Assembly (NCBI RefSeq): GCF_029960115.1
Contig: NZ_JASCOZ010000027.1
Location: 1 to 37,947, forward strand
Direction of reading: 5' to 3'
From: Stenotrophomonas sp. PS02289
Lineage (GTDB): Bacteria; Pseudomonadota; Gammaproteobacteria; Xanthomonadales; Xanthomonadaceae
DNA: 37,947 bases
Shown here: piece after piece, positions 34,993-37,947 of the stretch
Numbering within the stretch: position 1 is the first letter of the stretch
Layout of the letters: every line of letters begins with the position of its first letter
Notes under the pieces: model-generated
What the model saw: only the letters and a program-made list of their open reading frames with translations
What the model was told of the DNA's origin: nothing
The model's database searches: none
Program-made: the position numbers and the translations under genes

Positions 34993-36827
34993 GCGAATAT
35001 CAGACGGAGTCGAGTTGCCCGCTATCTACGCACGGAGTCTGGGGCGGCGGTGCTGCTGGTGATCGTCACGGTTGTGGCGCTGGCGTGGGCGAACTCGCCG
35101 CTATCCGATGCCTATTTCGGGTTGTGGCACCTGGACGTCGGGTTCAACTTTGGGCCGCTGGGCCTGCACATGGACCTGCATCACTGGGTCAACGATGGCC
35201 TGATGGTCATCTTCTTCTTCCTGATCGGCCTGGAGGTGCGTCAGGAATTCGCCCACGGGTCGCTCAGGGACCCCAGCCGTGCCCGTCTCGCCCTGATCGC
35301 GGGGGTCGCGGGTGTTGTGCTTCCCGCGCTGGTGTACGTCCTGCTCGTGGGGCTGGCCGGAGGTCAGGGCCTGCACGGGTGGGGGGCGGTGGTCGGCACC
35401 GATACGGCGTTCATGCTGGGCACCCTGGCGATCGTCGGTCCGCGGCTGTCTGGTCAATTGCGTGTGTTCCTGCTCACCCTGACCGTGGTCGATGACTTCC
35501 TCGCCGTGTCCATCATCGGCATCGTCTATAGCGAGGAGATCCGCGTCGTCCCGTTGTTGATCGCCCTTGCCAGTCTCGTCGGGTTGTGGTTGCTGGGGCG
35601 CACCCGCCAGTGGCGGGCAATGCCGTATGTGCTGATCGTGATCGTGCTGTGGCTCGCAACCGTGTATTCCGGCATCCATGCCTCCCTCGCCGGGATGGCC
35701 GCGGGGCTGCTGATCCCCGCCTATGCGACGCAACGTCACGGGGTCGTTGCGGCAAGACAGTTGTTCCGTGACTTCTGGCAGTCTCCGAGTGCCGCATCGG
35801 CCCGCGCGGTGGATACGGGCTGTCCCGGGGTATCTCGGTGAACGAGCGGCTGCACGAGTTCCTGCGGCTGCCGACGGCGCTGCTGATCGTGCCGGTGTTC
35901 GCCTTGGCGAACGCCGGGGTGGACCTGCGTGGCGGGCTGCTCGCCGAGGCCTTTGGCTCGCCAGTCACGTGGGGCATCATCGCAGGGCTCGTGCTCGGCA
36001 AGCTCCTGGGCATCGGGCTCACCACGCTCGTCGCCATCCGTCTCGGCCTGGGCCGGCTGCCCGAGGGCGTCGGGGTGGGGAGCGTGTTCGGTGGGGCGGC
36101 GCTGTCCGGGATCGGCTTTACCGTGTCGCTGCTGATCATCGGGCTCGCGTTCGGCACGACCTCGGACCTGGGCCGCCAGGCGACGGTCGGCGTGCTCGTG
36201 TCGATGGTGTTCGCCACGTTGCTCGGGTGGCTCATCTTCAAGGTCGCCGCCCAGCGGTGGGGTGAGAAGACCGCGGACCTGCCGATGGTGCTTGAGCCGC
36301 CGGTCGATCCGGAGATCGATCACATCCGCGGGCCGGAGGACGCGCAGCTCACACTCGTCGAGTACGTGGACTTCGAGTGCGAGTACTGTGCGCACGCCAC
36401 CGGTTCGTGGGACGATCTTCGCGCCCACTTCGGTGACGACCTGCGGTATGTGGTGCGCCATCTTCCGCACCACCCGCACGGGCCGATTGCCGCGCGTGCG
36501 TCCGAGGCAGCGGCGAACCAGGGGATGTTCTGGCCGTGGCTGGACTTCGTGTTCACCCGTCAGCACGCGCTGGAGCGCGAGGATCTGATCGGCTACGCCG
36601 CAGAGCTTGGGCTCGACGTCGATCGGTTCATCGCCGATCTCGACAGCCCTGCGGTGATCGAGCGTGTCGAGCGCGACCTCGCCAGTGCGGTCGCCAGCGG
36701 TGCGCACGCCACGCCGACGTTCTTCGTCGAGGGTCGCCGCCTGCGCGGCAGCTACGACGCCCGCTCTGTCACCGCAGCACTGGAAGCCAGCCGCCGCGGC
36801 ACCCGAACTCAGGAAGTCCCGTCCTGA
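34963..36827 (+). pseudogene. nhaA: NhaA Na+/H+ antiporter fused to a DsbA-like thioredoxin domain, frameshifted
   Basis: NhaA segment from ATG 34963: FLIGLEVRQEFAHGSL, the essential aspartates D147 (GTDTAFMLGTL) and D177-D178 (VVDDF), spaced as D133/D163/D164 of E. coli. After FWQSPSAASARAVD the frame shifts near 35815; the next frame resumes RGLSRG-type sequence with GISVNERLHEFLRLPTALL and ends at 36827. The second part completes the antiporter, then adds a thioredoxin fold with C-E-Y-C (VDFECEYC) and the cis-proline loop ATPTFF. NhaA-thioredoxin fusions exist in other bacteria. One restored base would give a single ~621-residue protein. Confidence 0.82.
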
Positions 36828-36833
36828 GCGGGA

Positions 36834-36882
36834 CGAACTACAAGTCAAGAACATGCCAAACAATTCTTTCGGTGAATCCTCT
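36834..36882 (+). repeat. duplicated gene-start sequence, copy B (uvrA start)
   Basis: Partner of 34944-34992; covers the upstream 19 bases and first ten codons of the UvrA-like gene. Together the two copies flank the whole nhaA-thioredoxin gene. Confidence 0.8.
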
Positions 36883-37947
36883 TGTGCCGCTGCGGCCAGC
36901 GGCCTCGTGCAGGTGCGTGGCGCGCGCGAGAACAACCTCAAGGAGGTGGACGTCTCCATCCCGCGTAACGCGCTGGTGGTGTTCTCGGGTGTCTCCGGCT
37001 CCGGCAAGTCCTCGCTGGCCTTTGGCACCATCTATGCCGAGGCCCAGCGGCGCTACTTCGAGTCGGTGGCTCCCTATGCGCGGCGACTGATCGACCAGGC
37101 CGGCGTGCCGGACGTCGATGCGATCGACGGCCTGCCGCCGGCGGTGGCGCTGCAGCAGCAGCGAGGCTCCAGCAACGCGCGTTCCTCCGTGGGCAGTGTC
37201 ACCACCCTGTCCAGCCTGGTGCGGATGATGTATTCGCGTGCCGGCGCCTATCCGGCCAACCAGCCGATGCTGTACGCCGAGGATTTTTCGCCCAACACGC
37301 CGCAGGGAGCGTGCCCGACCTGCCACGGCCTGGGCCATGTGTACGAGGTGACCGAGGCGAACATGGTGCCCGACCCCTCCCTGAGCATCCGCGAGCGGGC
37401 GATCGCCTCCTGGCCCCCCGCCTGGCAAGGCCAGAACCTGCGCGACATCCTGGTCAGCATGGGCTACGACGTTGACCGACCGTGGAAGGACCTGCCGAAG
37501 AAGGATCGCGACTGGATTCTGTTCACCGAGGAAACACCGACGGTGCCGGTGTACGCCGGCCTCACGCCGGCCGAGACCCGCGCCGCGCTCAAGCGCAAGA
37601 TGGAGCCGAGCTACATGGGCACCTTCACCGGCGCCCGACGGTATGTGCTGCAGACCTTTGCCAACACCCAGAGCGCGCTGATGAGAAAGCGCGTGTCCCG
37701 GTTCATGGAGGGCAAACCGTGCCCCACCTGCCACGGCAAGCGGCTCAAGCCCGAGGCGCTGTCGGTCACGTTCGCCGGCGTGGACATCGGCGAGTTCATG
37801 CAGGTGCCGCTGGACCAGTTGGCGGCCTTGCTCGAACCCATCGCCCAGGGCGATTTCCGCGCCCATGCAGCGGGGGCGGCTACGGACAAGGAAGCGACCC
37901 GACGCGACCGTGCCGAACGCGCGGCCCCCCGCCCCCCCCGCCCAGGG
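36853..37947 (+). CDS. UvrA-like excinuclease ATPase (partial, runs off window)
   Basis: 365 codons, open to the right edge. GLVQVRGARENNLKEVDVSIP leads to Walker A GVSGSGKSS (46-54). The zinc-finger cysteines are C154-PTC157-HGLG and C290-PTC293-HGKRL. The compact spacing and YRRYFESVAPYARRLIDQ / GLPPAVALQQQRGSSNARSSVG pattern fit the shorter UvrA2/drug-resistance-like class that lacks the UvrB-binding domain, rather than housekeeping UvrA. The final ~12 residues are a Pro/Arg-rich, C-rich run unlike the family, possibly an end-of-contig artefact. Confidence 0.85.
   Translation, partial: MPNNSFGESSCAAAASGLVQVRGARENNLKEVDVSIPRNALVVFSGVSGSGKSSLAFGTIYAEAQRRYFESVAPYARRLIDQAGVPDVDAIDGLPPAVALQQQRGSSNARSSVGSVTTLSSLVRMMYSRAGAYPANQPMLYAEDFSPNTPQGACPTCHGLGHVYEVTEANMVPDPSLSIRERAIASWPPAWQGQNLRDILVSMGYDVDRPWKDLPKKDRDWILFTEETPTVPVYAGLTPAETRAALKRKMEPSYMGTFTGARRYVLQTFANTQSALMRKRVSRFMEGKPCPTCHGKRLKPEALSVTFAGVDIGEFMQVPLDQLAALLEPIAQGDFRAHAAGAATDKEATRRDRAERAAPRPPRPG

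Noticed and set aside
33586..35841. A genuine bifunctional RarA-NhaA fusion protein
   Set aside because: The original RarA C-terminus is preserved in the neighbouring frame up to its own stop, and nhaA has its own ATG; a one-base shift explains the fusion better.
35736..37031. 431-codon minus-strand open frame opposite nhaA and uvrA
   Set aside because: Antisense shadow; low-complexity Arg/Asp/His composition and no start signal.

Overview
The window looks like chromosome of a high-GC gammaproteobacterium of the Xanthomonadaceae, most likely Stenotrophomonas or a close relative. The support is a large TonB-dependent receptor, a Xanthomonas-type H-NS protein, a BigR sulfur operon and the codon usage. 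No rRNA or tRNA is present, so the genus is an inference. The first 4.7 kb read as ordinary core chromosome: a TonB-dependent receptor, a basic-secretory-protein-type metallopeptidase and comM. comM stops abruptly at its Walker B motif (about 4758), and its 3' half is not in the window. What follows is a patchwork of accessory modules with several broken genes at the joins, so this looks like the left end of a genomic island or a heavily rearranged region.

Layout. 5.0-8.5 kb: a BigR-type persulfide sensor divergent from a five-gene sulfide/thiosulfate operon (MBL persulfide dioxygenase-like, two YeeE/YedE halves, DUF442, TauE/SafE). 8.6-13.1 kb: a DUF2254 membrane protein, then an outer-membrane porin-like protein with a BCCT transporter. 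13.4-16.7 kb: an H-NS protein and two SxxK serine hydrolases. 16.9-22.8 kb: a chromate/arsenic block, chrA-arsC-arsH on the minus strand and arsR-arsC-acr3-arsO on the plus strand, closed by a third arsenate reductase on the minus strand. An 11-bp motif (ATTATTCTAGA) sits at the arsR/arsH promoter and again upstream of the last arsC, suggesting one ArsR regulon. 22.9-24.4 kb: a SulP anion transporter.

24.8-28.8 kb: two oxidoreductases (MDR and SDR), a frameshifted LysR fragment, a decapitated gene start and a 5'-truncated IS30 transposase, then an intact LysR. 29.0-30.9 kb: a tightly coupled NTF2-like / GNAT / nitrilase-family operon divergent from that LysR. 30.9-32.7 kb: formaldehyde detoxification, with an N-terminally truncated frmR joined to the nitrilase gene, then frmA and a VOC protein. 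32.9-33.4 kb: a truncated DUF3422 gene.

33.6 kb to the end: rarA, an NhaA antiporter fused to a DsbA-like thioredoxin domain, and a UvrA-like ATPase that runs off the window. rarA and nhaA each carry an apparent single-base frameshift; the rarA one makes rarA read in frame into nhaA. The starts of nhaA and uvrA share a near-identical stretch of about 49 bp. Overall the cargo is stress resistance: sulfide, chromate, arsenic, aldehydes, osmotic/Na+ stress and DNA damage.
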